A DNA stretch of 64,000 nt from Pogonophryne albipinna (GCA_028583405.1 CM053263.1:2642715-2706714); one strand, 5' to 3'; positions 29,201 to 40,436 are shown, counted from the stretch's first letter. Made by a program: numbers and translations. The notes: generated by a model from the letters alone, not told the origin.

Positions 29201-32200
29201 CAGCTGCATCAGCTGTCGAGTGTTTTGTCATAGTGCTGTATTTTATAATCTCTGTTACATCAGCTGAACATTGTTCCCCCACATATTTACTTTGAATTCA
29301 TTGAGAGTGCGGTATAATGAGACAATAACAGGCTACAGATGCGGACACACACACACACACATATTTATATAAATATATACAATTTAAAGTATGAGAGCAC
29401 TCTCATAATAACGTAACACAATCAGAGACTGGATATATCCCCCCCTCTCTCTGGTCGCTGAAATGGGGAATTGAAATTATGGGCCAAAAGTTGTATTTAC
29501 AAGTATTAAAAGTAAGCAGAGGACACCAAACCAACTGAGACCCGTCTGTCCGCCGCATCTACGCACTGTACCACACACACACCTACACACTGTACCACAC
29601 ACACACCTACACACTGTACCACACACACCTACAGCTCCTAAAGCATAATCAGGCTACAGCCGTTGTGTATTTTATTATGTGAAGCACTAAATGGTTTTAG
29701 AAAAATATCGACTCTTTGTTTGTAGTTATCTACTAAACTAAAGCAAATAAAGAGAGTAGGCCTGTTATACTGAGTGATATATATTTTACACATTGCTCTG
29801 ATTTCTGCACGGACCTCACAGCTGTTCTCACTGTAAACATCGCGACACGATGAAAGCAGTTTCTAAAATAATATCCAGGGGATGCATGCAGAGCTGTCAT
29901 TGGCTGAGATAAGTCCGGCCGTGCGTCACGCCTCCACCGTTCCCGGAAATACATCCGTGGAGGAACCATGAGTGTATCCTCCGTTAGAGCTCCTGCAGAG
30001 AGCCTCCTCAACGCTCGATCCTCGGTCCTCGGTGTGCATTTAGAGAAATGAGACGTCCTTCAACATGGCGCGCTGAAATTAATTTCCGGGTCACTACAGG
30101 AGGACCGAGGAGTCGAGGAGGGGAAATTTGAGTATTGAGAAGCCTCTTGATGGTTCCTCCACGGCTCCTCCGCGGATGCATTTCCGGGAACGGTGGAGGC
30201 GTGACGCACGGCCGGACTTATCTCAGCCAATGACAGCTCTGCATGCATCCTCTGGATATTATTTTAGAAACTGCTTTCATCGTGTCGCGATGTTTACAGT
30301 GAGAACAGCTGTGAGGTCCGTGCAGAAAGCAGAGCAGTGTACAATATATATCACTCAGTATAACAGGCCTACATTACTCTCTTTATTTGCTGTAGTTTAG
30401 TAAATATCTACAAACAAAGAGTCGATATTTTTCTAAGACCATTGAGTGCTTCACATAATAAAATACACAACGGCTGTAGCCTGATTATGCTTTAGTAGCT
30501 GTAAGTGTGTGTGGTAGGCAGTGTGTATGTGTGTGTGTGTGGTACAGTGTGTAGGTGTGTGTTGTACAGTGGGTAGATGCTGCGGACAGACGGGTCTCAG
30601 TTGGTTTGGTGTCCTCTGCTTACTTTTAATACTTGTAAATACAACTTTTGGCCCGTAATTTCAATTCCCCATTTCAGCGACCAGAGAGAGGGGGGGATAT
30701 ATCCAGTCTCTGATTGTGTTACGTTATTATGAGAGTGCTCTCATACTTTAAATTGTATATATTTATATAAATATATTTGTGTGTGTGTGTCCGCATCTGT
30801 AGCCTGTTATTGTCTCATTATACCGCACTCTCAATGAATTCAAAGTAAATATGTGGGGGAACAATGTTCAGCTGATGTAACAGAGATTATAAAATACAGC
30901 GCTATGACAAAACACTCAACAGCTGATGCAGCTGTTGCCACGTAATAATGAATGGACGTCGCTTTAATATGACCGCTCAGAGGAGAGGAGTTCTATTTCT
31001 TTAAACGTCTGCTGCTTCCCCTCCTCTCTCCTCGGTTTCCCTCCTCGGTCCTCCGCTCACATCTCCTGTGGGCGGGACTAAGTCTCGAGGAGGGGAGTCG
31101 AGGAGGGGAAATTTAAGAATTGAGAAGCCTCTATTGTTAGCTTTACTTGGTGTGGTAGATATGAGTATACTTGTTGCTATTGCTAGCTACAATTAAGTAG
31201 CTGACTAACTAATTGTCTAATAGGCTTTAGCAGCAATGATAGCTAGCTTACTATAATGTTAGCTGGTTGTAGTTGGGTAGCATGCCCATTATGGGGCTCA
31301 TGGTGGGCATATATCCCTTTCTCATTTAATCAAATCCCCCTCCTCGACTCCTCGGTCCTCCGGTAGTGACCCGGAAATGAATTTTAGCGCGCCATGTTGA
31401 AGGACATCTCATTTCTCTAAATGCACTTCGAGGATCGAGCGTCGAGGAGGCTCTCTGGAGGAGCTATAACCGAGGATACACTGATGGGTCCTCCACGGCT
31501 CCTTCGTGGATGCATTTCCGGGAACAGAGATGTTTCAAATACCTCATTCACACCAACGGTGTTTCAGGGCCGGTTCGGAGCTGGAGCTTGAAAAGCACCG
31601 GGTTTTCCTCTTCACACCGCAGCGGAGCAGCCTATTAGCTCCGGAATCCGGTTCGTTTCAAGCACCAAAAAATTGTCCGGCCAGAGCAAAAGCACCGCAT
31701 ACGTCACGCTTACGTCGAGGCGGGGGCAGGGGCAGAGACAGATCAACTCCTGAACAACAACAAAAAGCCGGCGTTGTATCCAGTTTGTACACAACGATGG
31801 AGAAACTTAACAAGCAGCAGTGGTCCACTGAAGAGACCAGCTACCTACTGGGAATCTGGTCTTCCGAAGAGGTACAGAGGAAGCTGGAGCACAATCGGTC
31901 ATTGTTGTTGTTGTCGGTGTCAGCTGTGAGGGGTTTCCACGCGGTTTGGCTTTATGAAGCAGGCACGCAAACGGTTACGTCATGACGCAAACGATGACGC
32001 AATGACGCAGCACCAGTCGGACTCTGGGCAGTGTGAAAAGAGCCGGAGCTAAACCGAAGAACCGGTTCTGAACCTGAAAAGCTCTAGCACGGAGCTTGAA
32101 CCGGAGTTGCGTTGGTGTGAATGAGGTAAAAGAGTCGTGACTCGTGAGGCACGGCCGGACTTATCTCAGCCAATGACAGCTCTGCATGCATCCCCTGGAT

Positions 32201-33525
32201 ATTATTTTATTAACTGCTCTCATCGCGACGCGATGTTTCCAGAGAGAACAGCTGTGAGGTCCGTGCAAAAAGCAGAGCAGTGTGTAAAATATATATCACT
32301 CAGTATAACAGGCCTACTCTCTTTATTTGCTGTAGTTTAGTAGATATCTACAAACAAAGAGTCAATATTTTTCTAAAACCATTTAGTGCTTCACATAATA
32401 AAATACACAACGGCTGTAGCCTGATATGCTTGGAGCTGTAGGTGTGTGTGGTACAGTGTGTAGGTGTGTGTGGTACAGTGTGTAGGTGTGTGTTGTACAG
32501 TGCGTAGATGCGGCGGACAGACAGGTCTCAGTTGGTTTGGTGTCCTCTGCTTACTTTTAATACTTGTAAATAAAAAATGTGGCCGTAATTTATTTCCCTC
32601 ATTGTAGCGACCAGAGAGGGGGGGGGGGATATATCCAGTCTCTGATAGTGTTACGTTATTATGAGAGTGCTCTGTTTGATTGTGAAATGGTATATATTTA
32701 TATAAATATATATATATGTGTGTGTGTGTGTCCGCATCTGTAGCCTGTTATTGTCTCATTATACCGCACTGTGAATGAATTAAAAGTAAATATATAAGTC
32801 ATCATGAACACATCTGTCCATCAGACAGAGGGCTGCTGTGCCTCCTGTCATCATTAATGGACGTCTCTTTAAAATGACCGCTCAGAGGAGAGTAGTTCTC
32901 ATTTCTCTAACCGCCTGCTGCTTCCTCTCCTCTCTCCTCGGTTCCCCTCCTCAGTCCTCCGCTCGCATCTCCTGTGGGCGGGACTAAGTCTTGAGGATAG
33001 GAGTCGAGGAGGGGAGTTAGAGAAATGAGAAAGGGCCATAGTGTTGGGTCAAAACCAACATAACATAACAACAGGGCTTCCGTAGGATTTGACACTGCTG
33101 TCACATTTTACTTTGTATTTATAACTGTTGTGGCTTTGGGTGTACTACTCAACACATCTCAATACAATTATTTTCATCCCTAACATTAAATACGTGTGCT
33201 TTCAAATTATTGAGTATCTTATCAGAATTAACCTTAAACTGACTTAAGATATTTTGGTTCCCTCAGTCTCACGATAGCACATACCTCCTCCATTCTTGCC
33301 ACAAAGATAAGGGAACCTCCAGACATTTCCTAGGCCTATGGCGTATCCCACACATGACAGGAGGAAATCAAACTTTCCCTTCCAGCTTCCCCTGTCAGGT
33401 GGCTCTTCTTTGTCCTTCTTTTCATCACCAGGGGGCGCCACAATATCCAGCTCCTCAAAGGGAACTGCTTGTTTGACCTCTGTTGGGGAGTTTATGTCCA
33501 CTGTACTCTTCCCAGTCTTCCCCAT
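20145..33525 (-). CDS. slc6a1l: Sodium/chloride-dependent GABA transporter, GAT1-like (SLC6A1-like), complete
   Basis: Fourteen exons (33285-33525, 28388-28519, 27625-27725, 26633-26742, 26392-26524, 25121-25255, 24937-25040, 24726-24850, 23838-23950, 22016-22147, 21425-21527, 21034-21134, 20674-20841, 20145-20240) join without a phase error into 597 residues plus stop, the usual GAT1 length. The ATG at 33525 sits in a CCACCATGG context. Twelve membrane segments can be traced. Residues known from GAT1 recur one position later: W69/R70 in [10 protein letters not shown]140-Y141 in TM3, Q292 and S296 in TM6, N328 and S332 in TM7, D396/S397 in GLDSQ and T401. The extracellular loop has the Cys pair of [10 protein letters not shown] and NYS/NLT glycosylation sites. 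The protein is expected to import GABA with Na+ and Cl- at the plasma membrane. Many segments match GAT1 rather than GAT2/3, although the locus is next to an SLC6A12/13-type gene; the fish slc6a1l paralogue is therefore likeliest. Transport itself is inferred. Confidence 0.93.
20674..20841 (-). CDS. slc6a1l: slc6a1-like exon 13: TM11-TM12
   Basis: [40 protein letters not shown] and SVTKGSIKQ; 56 codons, as expected for GAT1. Confidence 0.93.
21034..21134 (-). CDS. slc6a1l: slc6a1-like exon 12: loop and start of TM11
   Basis: [20 protein letters not shown] then [13 protein letters not shown]. Confidence 0.92.
21425..21527 (-). CDS. slc6a1l: slc6a1-like exon 11: TM10
   Basis: [20 protein letters not shown] to VSISWIYG. 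Donor GTAGGA. Confidence 0.93.
21585..21815 (+). mobile_element. tRNA-derived SINE
   Basis: The head has an A-box-like TGGCGAAGTCC and a B-box-like GTTCAAGTCC, followed by the common fish SINE body (CTGAGCAAGGCACCG) and a tail CCACGGGGATTAATAAAGTA with A-rich end. It lies in an slc6a1-like intron in antisense orientation to the gene. Confidence 0.85.
22016..22147 (-). CDS. slc6a1l: slc6a1-like exon 10: TM8 end and TM9
   Basis: [20 protein letters not shown] and [20 protein letters not shown]; 44 codons in phase 0. Phe-Cys-Thr is the GAT1 type, not the FVCVE of GAT2/BGT1. Confidence 0.93.
22276..23696. mobile_element. TTAA-flanked (piggyBac-like) MITE split by a hAT element
   Basis: Left end TTAAAGGTCCCCTATTATAC and right end AATAGGTGACCTTTAA are inverted repeats with TTAA at both edges, the duplication of piggyBac-like elements. 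The original element is about 475 bp; the rest is the hAT insertion at 22401-23345. A relative is at 36755-38261. Confidence 0.78.
22401..23345. mobile_element. Non-autonomous hAT element with perfect 8-bp duplication
   Basis: Starts CAGGGATGGGCAAC and ends GCCCATCCCTG. CTTTAGAT occurs directly on both sides (22393-22400 and 23346-23353). The ends are GC-rich (GGGGGCCGC words), the middle is AT-rich, and no transposase frame is present. Confidence 0.9.
23838..23950 (-). CDS. slc6a1l: slc6a1-like exon 9: loop 4 and TM8
   Basis: [20 protein letters not shown] then [17 protein letters not shown]. The closing Asp-Ser is the second sodium site. Confidence 0.93.
24262..24650. mobile_element. TTAA-flanked MITE, 389 bp
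   Basis: TTAAAGGTGGGGTAGGTAA at the left and its inverse TTACCTACCCTACCTTTAA at the right, with TTAA edges. It sits in an slc6a1-like intron. A second copy begins at 28679. Confidence 0.85.
24726..24850 (-). CDS. slc6a1l: slc6a1-like exon 8: TM7
   Basis: [20 protein letters not shown] and the loop to KPVAELAAS. Asn328 and Ser332 of the chloride/sodium site are present. Confidence 0.93.
24937..25040 (-). CDS. slc6a1l: slc6a1-like exon 7: TM6
   Basis: [20 protein letters not shown] to YNPYNNDVY, holding the unwound TM6 substrate and ion site with Gln and Ser. Confidence 0.93.
25121..25255 (-). CDS. slc6a1l: slc6a1-like exon 6: TM5
   Basis: [20 protein letters not shown] and [20 protein letters not shown]; a 45-codon exon closed by GTAGAC. 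Confidence 0.93.
26392..26524 (-). CDS. slc6a1l: slc6a1-like exon 5: TM4
   Basis: [20 protein letters not shown] followed by [18 protein letters not shown]. Acceptor CTGCAG. Confidence 0.92.
26633..26742 (-). CDS. slc6a1l: slc6a1-like exon 4: extracellular loop 2
   Basis: [18 protein letters not shown], then NYS and NLT sequons and TSAVTEFW. Donor GTAAGA; ends two bases into a codon. Confidence 0.92.
27625..27725 (-). CDS. slc6a1l: slc6a1-like exon 3: TM3
   Basis: [20 protein letters not shown] to LFNSFGS. It carries the Tyr pair of the GABA site. Confidence 0.93.
28388..28519 (-). CDS. slc6a1l: slc6a1-like exon 2: TM2
   Basis: Reads [20 protein letters not shown] and then [12 protein letters not shown] to VPMMK. 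Bounded by CTAG and GTAAGA. Confidence 0.93.
28679..28985. mobile_element. Truncated second copy of the 24262 MITE
   Basis: Begins TTAAAGGTGGGGTAGGTAA and follows the 24262 copy through CCATGGAATGCTCTTAACAT and TCTCGTGCCCTCATTGGTCA. The right terminal repeat is missing where the large inverted repeat begins. Confidence 0.8.
28989..31132. repeat. 2.1-kb inverted repeat, arms of about 980 bp
   Basis: Arms 28989-29968 and about 30147-31132 are near-identical reverse complements around a 178-bp spacer. The outer ends are AGAGGCTTCTC and GAGAAGCCTCT. Shared landmarks are the CCCTCCTCGACTCC words, TATATAAATATAT with (TG)n, and a stretch reading [15 protein letters not shown] in both arms. The left unit (28989-30146) looks complete, with inverted ends; the right unit is a partial copy in opposite orientation. 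No transposase. Intron 1 of slc6a1-like. Confidence 0.88.
31315..33035. repeat. Third, divergent copy of the palindromic repeat, interrupted
   Basis: Begins CCCTTTCTCATTT and ends AAATGAGAAAGGG. It follows the same internal order as the right arm at 30147-31132 ([15 protein letters not shown] frame, CAGTGTGTAGGTGTGT words, GACTAAGTCT end). A separate element is inserted at 31541-32127. Confidence 0.8.
31541..32127 (+). mobile_element. Harbinger-like element with Myb/SANT-like frame
   Basis: Terminal inverted repeats ACCTCATTCACACCAACG and its exact inverse (31541-31558, 32110-32127). Inside, from 31797, [20 protein letters not shown] and [10 protein letters not shown] resemble the Myb/SANT-type protein of PIF/Harbinger elements. 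The frame is short and ends at 31985, so this is a non-autonomous or decayed copy. The superfamily is an inference; the target duplication was not resolved. Confidence 0.65.
33285..33525 (-). CDS. slc6a1l: slc6a1-like exon 1: N-terminal tail and TM1
   Basis: Starts at the ATG with strong Kozak context and encodes a 44-residue cytosolic tail, then [20 protein letters not shown]. The donor is GTATGT. The open frame continues upstream only through a GTG, so 33525 is the start. An acceptor-like CATTCAG at about 33673 suggests 5' UTR begins there. Confidence 0.92.
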
Positions 33526-34929
33526 GGTGGAACCACTACAGACCAGTGGGGTCAGTAAATCACGCGGTCCACACGGCCTGTAATGGTGACGAATAACAGT
33601 CTCTGTTACTGTCCGGCTGTGCCTCTCACACTGAGTTTGGTTCTCCACTTGACAGATTGAGATGTGCCGGCACTGAATGTGTAGAAAAGCTGTAAAGAGA
33701 GTGAAAATAAAACAGTTCAGAGGTGTTATGTGAATTATTCATCGGCAATATTGAACACTTTTGCTGTGATTGACTGTTAAAGAAGGGGAACAGTCCTTAA
33801 ATTACAATTTACTGAGGCATTTAGATGGTGTTTTACAGCCCTTTTATGAACTTTGGTAATCCTGTATAATTACACACAATGAAGGTTATAATTTGATTTA
33901 TGGATGTCTGCAAACCAAGCTAAAAAATCATAGCACGAGCACCATTGGCCTGATATGAGCAGTGGTGCAATCCTGATCATCCTTTAGAACATTTACATCT
34001 TAAATGTTACTGACTACGCCAGTAAAGTTTGTGGTGAGTCGCAACAATACCAAAAGACAGGAAAATGCATGTAAAACATGGAGGAAAATAGCACTAGGGT
34101 TCCACTATGTGCTGTCCACAATACTGCTCACACACAAGAAAACATCAAACTGTATTGCAACAGCTGAGTCAAGTCTTTTTCTATAGTTATAAAGCCATTT
34201 ACTGCCTATTCAATAATCAGATGGTGTGGAAGTTCATTCGGAGGAAGTTGTTCATAATTACAAATATTGATTGACCCAGAAAGTTTGCATAATTTAACAG
34301 ATGCATCATTCATGCCTTTTAGACTTTGATGCTGTTGATTAAATGAATTATTGGCAGAGTGTACTTTATGCAATGGACACAGATTATTCATATACGGTCC
34401 AATGTATTATAAAAAGTAGTAACAGTAACAGTTACCGTGATGTATACAAAAAATAAGCCATGATCAAAACTATTATCTCCCGTGTGCAATGTGTTATATC
34501 CCCCACACTGTGTAAAAGTAATGAACTTCAATCGAGCACAATACTGTGAAATGATCAAAAGTTTACTTTTTTAAATAGTTGTCAAGGTGAATATCGGATT
34601 GAAAAGCACATCTTTACCAAACAACTAACACATCACAGATTCCCTTTGACAATGTCATGCATTTCGATTGAAAGTAAATACTGCTGATTTCTGTCGGCGG
34701 AGACCTTACAGATGACATTTTTCACAATGCCTTTCAAACGATTTGTTCCTCTCAACCTTTACTAACAAAGTTAAAGTATTCTAATGTATTCATTTATTTG
34801 ATAAAAGTATCTGTTCATTTAACTACAAAAAACGTTGTTAATCTCTGATTTATGGACAAAAAACAACTTAACTTACTTGATGAGGGACAGTTGTAAAGGA
34901 CAAAGGAAGGAGAATAAGGTGAATCATAC

Positions 34930-35100
34930 CTGAGATATTTCCAAGTCCTCTGTCAGGTCATCAGCTTTGGTTCATACAGCGACACCAAGTCCTTAAACCT
35001 CAATTTATCATCCAAAAAGAAAAAAGATCATCTTTGAGTCAGCTGTGAAAAGCTTCCAGACTTGAGGGAAGCCAAAATGTGTCTGCTGCCGGAAAAGCCC
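34930..35100 (-). other. Possible 5' untranslated exon of slc6a1-like
   Basis: On the minus strand a donor-like CTCAG/GTATGA lies at 34930, which could splice to the acceptor near 33673. The upstream limit and promoter were not identified; this is inference from splice motifs only. Confidence 0.3.
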
Positions 35101-36754
35101 TTTTAGATTTTGCACGTCCTGTTTACTGTATATTGGAGGAGCTGTGGTTGTTCCTACCGCTGCTATCGAGTTCTTGATAATAAAGTTCGACCTGTGTGTC
35201 TGCTTTGATTACTTTTCAGTTCTGACTAGTGAGGCCCCGGGGCCATGGGGGATATGTCAATCGGCAACTCTGGTGGGGAACACTTGCAGCAGAAAGTGTG
35301 TGTGTGTTTGTGCTTTGAGTGTATGTGTTTGTTGCGATAGCCGAGGTCAGCTCTTGCCAAAACTGTTTCCATGGTATTTCCCCAACAGAAAGGGGCCTGA
35401 TCAGTGAAAGGGCTCGTGGAGTTTTGGAAAATGAAACGAGCAATGGCAGCTGGCAAAGATCCTGAAAATGTAGGACGACAAATACAGTCATGCCAGCATC
35501 AGCAATCAGTTTATAAATGTACCTAATAGTCATCCTCAATGTGCTCATTTAAAGGTTTGGAAGGAACTGTATGACAGATCTAAGTGTATGAGTGCAAAAC
35601 AATATCAATTTATTTGCAAACTCTACACACAATTCATATTTTGTTGTTGACGTGAGTAGTAGTGAGGAATTTCGGACATTTCCAGCTTCACTTTGCAGCT
35701 TGTAGGGTTTTTTGTCCCATTGACTCAGGCATCATAATGAGACCGTGTTCTTACATTTAAAAACATGTGCACTTGTGACCTAGCTGGATACAAAGACATT
35801 GTGTATATCTTCCTTTTAATTACTCTAGAGACAGAAAAACAATATCTTCATTAATATTAATGCAATTAAATATGAAGCCAGAAGCTCTCTTGTTTCTCCT
35901 GGCAGGTAACCTCCTAACCTTAATATCTCATCCAGATAGTCTATCATCAGCCAATTAGAAAGACTAATGAACATTTACCCAGAGCCCATTGCTGTACCGG
36001 TGGGTGGGGACAGGGATTCAAAAGAGAGATATTTAATCATATTAGAAGCTTAATTACACCCAAAGTGAGCCGCTCCTATCGAGAGCAGATTCAGTGTGAT
36101 CGCTGGTGGTTTATTGTCCATGTGGACCCGATGATGTTCGCTGGCTGGATTGGAGTTGTCAAAGCTGGTTTTCATCAATCTGGTTACAGTGTCCCCGATC
36201 AATGCAACCTAATCATGATGCCAGGGCGCCCACAGCCCAGAATAATAGGGAGCGATTGTGTAGGTGACAGAACAACAGAGAGAGACTTCAAGCTGAAGTT
36301 AAAGTTTGTCAGAGTTTGGAAGATGTCAGCATTTGATTGGTAATATTTCCCCATGATAAGATTTATTTTAAGATGAGGATACAAATTTAAAAAAAAAACT
36401 CAGGGGATCAAGAAAAATGCATAGCGAGGTAAGATAGGAAAGAGACGAGAGAGGAAATGTATTGATAAAAAGCTAAAATGTCTGCAGTAATGCTTCTTAG
36501 CTTTCCCAAAACACAGTTAGAATTTAAAGTCCTGCTTTGTTTCAGATTAAAGTCTAAGGCAGCGGGATACAAATAAAGTGAGAAATAGAAAAGATACACA
36601 AGGAGGCACAAAACCATATTGTTTCATTACACAATTGCTTCACTTTCCTTTAAACAACCATTCTTATGACCACACATGTGGACATTATATTGACTGCATG
36701 TAGCCCCTTTGTTTCTGCTCTTAGGAATAACAGCATGCTGGGTTTAGGCCACAA
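35101..36754. other. Upstream DNA, nothing recognised
   Basis: No element or gene was identified. Open frames present here have no recognisable domain. Confidence 0.4.
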
Positions 36755-38261
36755 TTAAAGGGGACCTATAGCAAAATGCATTTTTTTATGTATTTTATAC
36801 ATATGTGTCCCCGGTGTGCCAGGGAACTCACAAAGTGTCAGAAAACAAAACCCTCTCTCTTTTCCTCCATACCCAAATCTCTAAAAACAGGGATACAACG
36901 GAGCTGATCCAGATTTGCGTCCGATATAACGTAATATCGGAAATGTGGGGTGGCTTTACACCCACGGCCCTATCAGAAACGTTGCTATCAGAAACAATGC
37001 CCGACTGTTTTGGACGTAATATGGTCTTTGTTTACATTAGTAAGCATCGCTAACACTCAGAGCTAACCTGTACTGGAGAGAGTATGTGTAAAAAAGCAGG
37101 AAATACTCACCTTGTGGTAAACCCGCAAGAGAAAAAGCATTTGAGCTCCAAACTGTTTCAGGAATAATCCTTAATGTGGTTTGGAACATGATATGGCGTT
37201 TAATCACGGCAGCAATTAGCTGAGAATCTCGTTGAATTCGGAGCAGGCATTAGCTCCCTCTCCTCTTTTTTTTCAAGCTAAGGACCCCAATCAGCAGTTC
37301 TCTAACAGGGCTGCAGTCGAATTGTCAGTTTAGCTTAGGAACCTTCCTAACGGAATGAAATGACCCGGAAGTACCTCAGTGGCAGCCGTTAGAATTGATA
37401 GGAAAGGAGGTTTGAAACTTCATTTATAACCTCCTTTAGCTTAGGAACCACTGGACCTCCCTTTACGAAAGGAAAGGAGAAAATGCTGCCCCACAATGCA
37501 TTGCAGCCGCAGCATTTTCCGTCACACAACATTAACGTTCACGGAAACAACCGATTATGACCGAGAAATTCTATCATGAAAGTTACGGTGCTAATAATAA
37601 ATACATTTGTATTGATTTTAAGATCTTTTAAAAGTTCATACAATCATACGTATTGGGATCATTTGTATTAATGTGGACCGGAAGGAGAGGGTGACGAGCA
37701 TAAGTTTCACTTTACTTTTTTATTTCAATTCCAACTTTGGTCATGAAGAATATGTTTCTCTGTTGTCCCCGTTCATAAAGCAACAGCATCAGAGCACGGT
37801 GCAGAGTCTCTAGATGAGTTTACAGTAGTCTTTCGTTCTTATTAAACATCCATGTTGTAGTCCGCAGTATAGAAAACTGTAGTTTTCCCACAGCAGCAGA
37901 CGCACATTCATGACGTCCGCTGGCACATCATAAATGCGTTGATAGTGAAAGTGCAGTCGATTCTCAAAGCACCGCAGTCTCTTCTCCTAAATCCTTTTGA
38001 ATCCTCCTATCCACTATCCACTAACCCCGTTACGTTTCACACAGAGGTCAAGGAATAGACGATAGGAATAGACGATAGTAGCTGATTTTTGGACTATTCG
38101 ACTGCAGCCCAGGACTGGAACAGAGGGATATGATGGATGTCTAAAATGCATGATCTGTTTGGTATTTTGAGCAAAACACATCATAAATATGTTTTTTATA
38201 TATTTTATATATCTGAGACCCATAATAAAAGCCTACAAATAGCATAATAGGAGACCTTTAA
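36755..38261. mobile_element. TTAA-flanked MITE with a nested element
   Basis: TTAAAGGGGACCTATAGC at the left and ATAATAGGAGACCTTTAA at the right are inverted repeats related to 22276-23696, with TTAA edges. A second element with ends GGGCTGCAGTCGAA and TTCGACTGCAGCCC lies inside at about 37309-38110. Confidence 0.72.
37309..38110. mobile_element. Nested DNA element with GGGCTGCAGTCGAA ends
   Basis: The 14-bp ends are exact inverse copies and pairing continues imperfectly inwards. No transposase; target duplication not clear. Confidence 0.6.
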
Positions 38262-40428
38262 ATTCTTTGTGATATGTTGTTTTTGTCTTTACTTTCAGCA
38301 ACTTCCCTTGGTATGGATACTCCTGAGATTTGCTGATCTGCATGCCCAGAGGTCAACTTTAGCAGCCAGTCATTTGTATGCATGAACCCGTCCTGTCACT
38401 GCGTAATGAGCGCCTGAAGCAACATCCAAACCATTTTTTCAAAAATGAATCATGTGTGCTGTTTTAAAAAAAAAAGGTAATTACTGTAAATTGTCAATAT
38501 TTCTTTGGAGCATTGTTTAGAATAATAAGAGTGCTGTAGATTTGATGCAGAACAACAAAACAAAGCCCAGCATTTTCGAGAAGTTTTTAAAAATGCTGTA
38601 TATTCTAAAATGTTTGAGATTCTTAGCTATGCTACCAATATGAGTGTAGAAGCCTAAGTCAGTCTGTCAGTTTATCATTCTAATTATTTCAATGTATTTA
38701 GTGTAATATATCTACCAGATGGAATGGCTCACATTCTAACTTCTTGGATGTTCATTTTTGCCACAATGGCACATTGGATGTTTTTCCTAAATTCCCTTTG
38801 CTAACATGATTAAATAAGACAGTAATCATTGGAAATGTTATACCTGCAAACCACTAGCATGTAAGCATTAATATTCTTGGCTTTTGATTATTTTGTTAGC
38901 ATTTAAATACAAGCTGCATCCTCCTGAAAAGCAATAAACCTACATTATATTCTATTGATTGTAAGCAGGTTGAAGACTCTACTTGTTGCAAAAGAAGTTG
39001 TGTTGTGTAGAAGTCAATGAGACAATTAGCCTCATTCCCACTTGATTAACAAACCTTAAAGTTAACATTTGCCTAATGAATTGATGGTCACAATCCCTAG
39101 TTTGAAATCTTATAAATAAAGCATAATATTCATCTTTTAAATGATTGTGCCATTTCCAGTTCAGTCTCACACAGCTGCTAGCATGCCTATTCTTAGTCTT
39201 GTTCATAGAGTAAAGCATCAATTATATTGCTCAACATAGCATCAAAAGCTATAGAGACAACATGTTCTGGTGAATATTAAGAGCAAGTATTATACTTTTA
39301 ACTTTTCTAACTTCAATTCTGAGTCAATGCATTACAAATGAAATTGGCAACCGTTTATGAAAGAAAGTGCTGCCTTTGAGGCTTCCTTGTTTGCTGCCTT
39401 TAATCCACAGCATGTATCTGTGAATCAATGTGGGTGTTATTACAAAGCTAGGAACACCCAGAGGTGATTGGCATGCGTAGATAGGAGGCTAATATTACCA
39501 ACATTCTCATCCTGTAATGCAGTAGAACGATGCATGCAGCATACATTTCCACAGGTTAAGGACAAATGTGGGTTGAGGCGAACATCGGAGAGCATGTGTT
39601 AATTAGAGAGAAGATGAAAGATGATGAGGGAGGCAGGGCAGATCAGTCACTGCAAAGAAAGACGAAAAGGGTATAGATAGAGTTGGGAGGCAGAATGAAA
39701 AGATTTGTCGCAGTAGAGCCTGGGTGGATAAGAGATGAAAAGATACAAGGGAACTGAAAAATGGCACTGAGGAAGATTGTACCATTGCTGCAGATAGAGT
39801 ACAATAACTGATAGAGATAAAGGAAGTGACAGAGAGCCTTGAAATGTCTTCATTTAGAGATTGAGTCTCTCTATGAGTCTAGTAGAGTTTCATCGGCGTA
39901 ACTGCAGAGTGGGCTATTCCTCCCTGAAGATCTATCAACAATCCCCTCATTCTCCGTTTCATTCTGCTTCCCTTCTATTACCCCTGAGTCATGTTTTATC
40001 ATTCCAACAGTTACAAATCCTTGTGACCTTGTATAACTCTTTGTCCTTAATATGCCCAGCAATAAAGTACACTTAAAGCCCTGAAGAAGCAATCAAGCAG
40101 AAAAACAATCTGCGTTATGAGGACATTTAGCAATTTGTTGCAAAGACGTATTCAGTGTTGCCTTCATTTTATGTGGATCAAACAGTTGAGTGAAAGATAA
40201 GGTCAGACATTCTCGCCTTATGCATTGTGGGAATGAAGTGCGGCACACAATCAAAGGCTTCATTAAACATTGATGGGGATATGTGTAGGGACTGATGGGC
40301 GTAAATGGAACACAGAGTGATGCATGTCCTGCTGACAGTGTCCTTCAGTGACATGCTTTCAGTGAGAAATGTTCCACACAGGTATGCAGAAGCTCGGGGA
40401 AAAAATACACTGTTAGTGTCCTAAGTCA
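38262..40428. other. Intergenic DNA, nothing recognised
   Basis: AT-rich, without identifiable genes or elements. Confidence 0.4.
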
Positions 40429-40436
40429 GTGTTAGA

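Larger units (their letters stand above)
20241..33284. other. slc6a1-like introns
   Basis: Thirteen introns, mostly short. The exceptions are the 1.7-kb intron with the nested TTAA/hAT element (22276-23696) and the 4.8-kb first coding intron with the palindromic repeats (28679-33035). Introns at 25256-26391 and 26743-27624 show no recognisable element. Confidence 0.7.

Noticed and set aside
29733..30400. Frames reading [15 protein letters not shown] on both strands
   Set aside because: They come from the two arms of the palindromic repeat, have no recognised domain, and recur in the third copy.
33526..33648. A longer N-terminus for slc6a1-like starting at 33648
   Set aside because: The codon there is GTG, and the ATG at 33525 has a strong context and fits the GAT1 N-terminal length.
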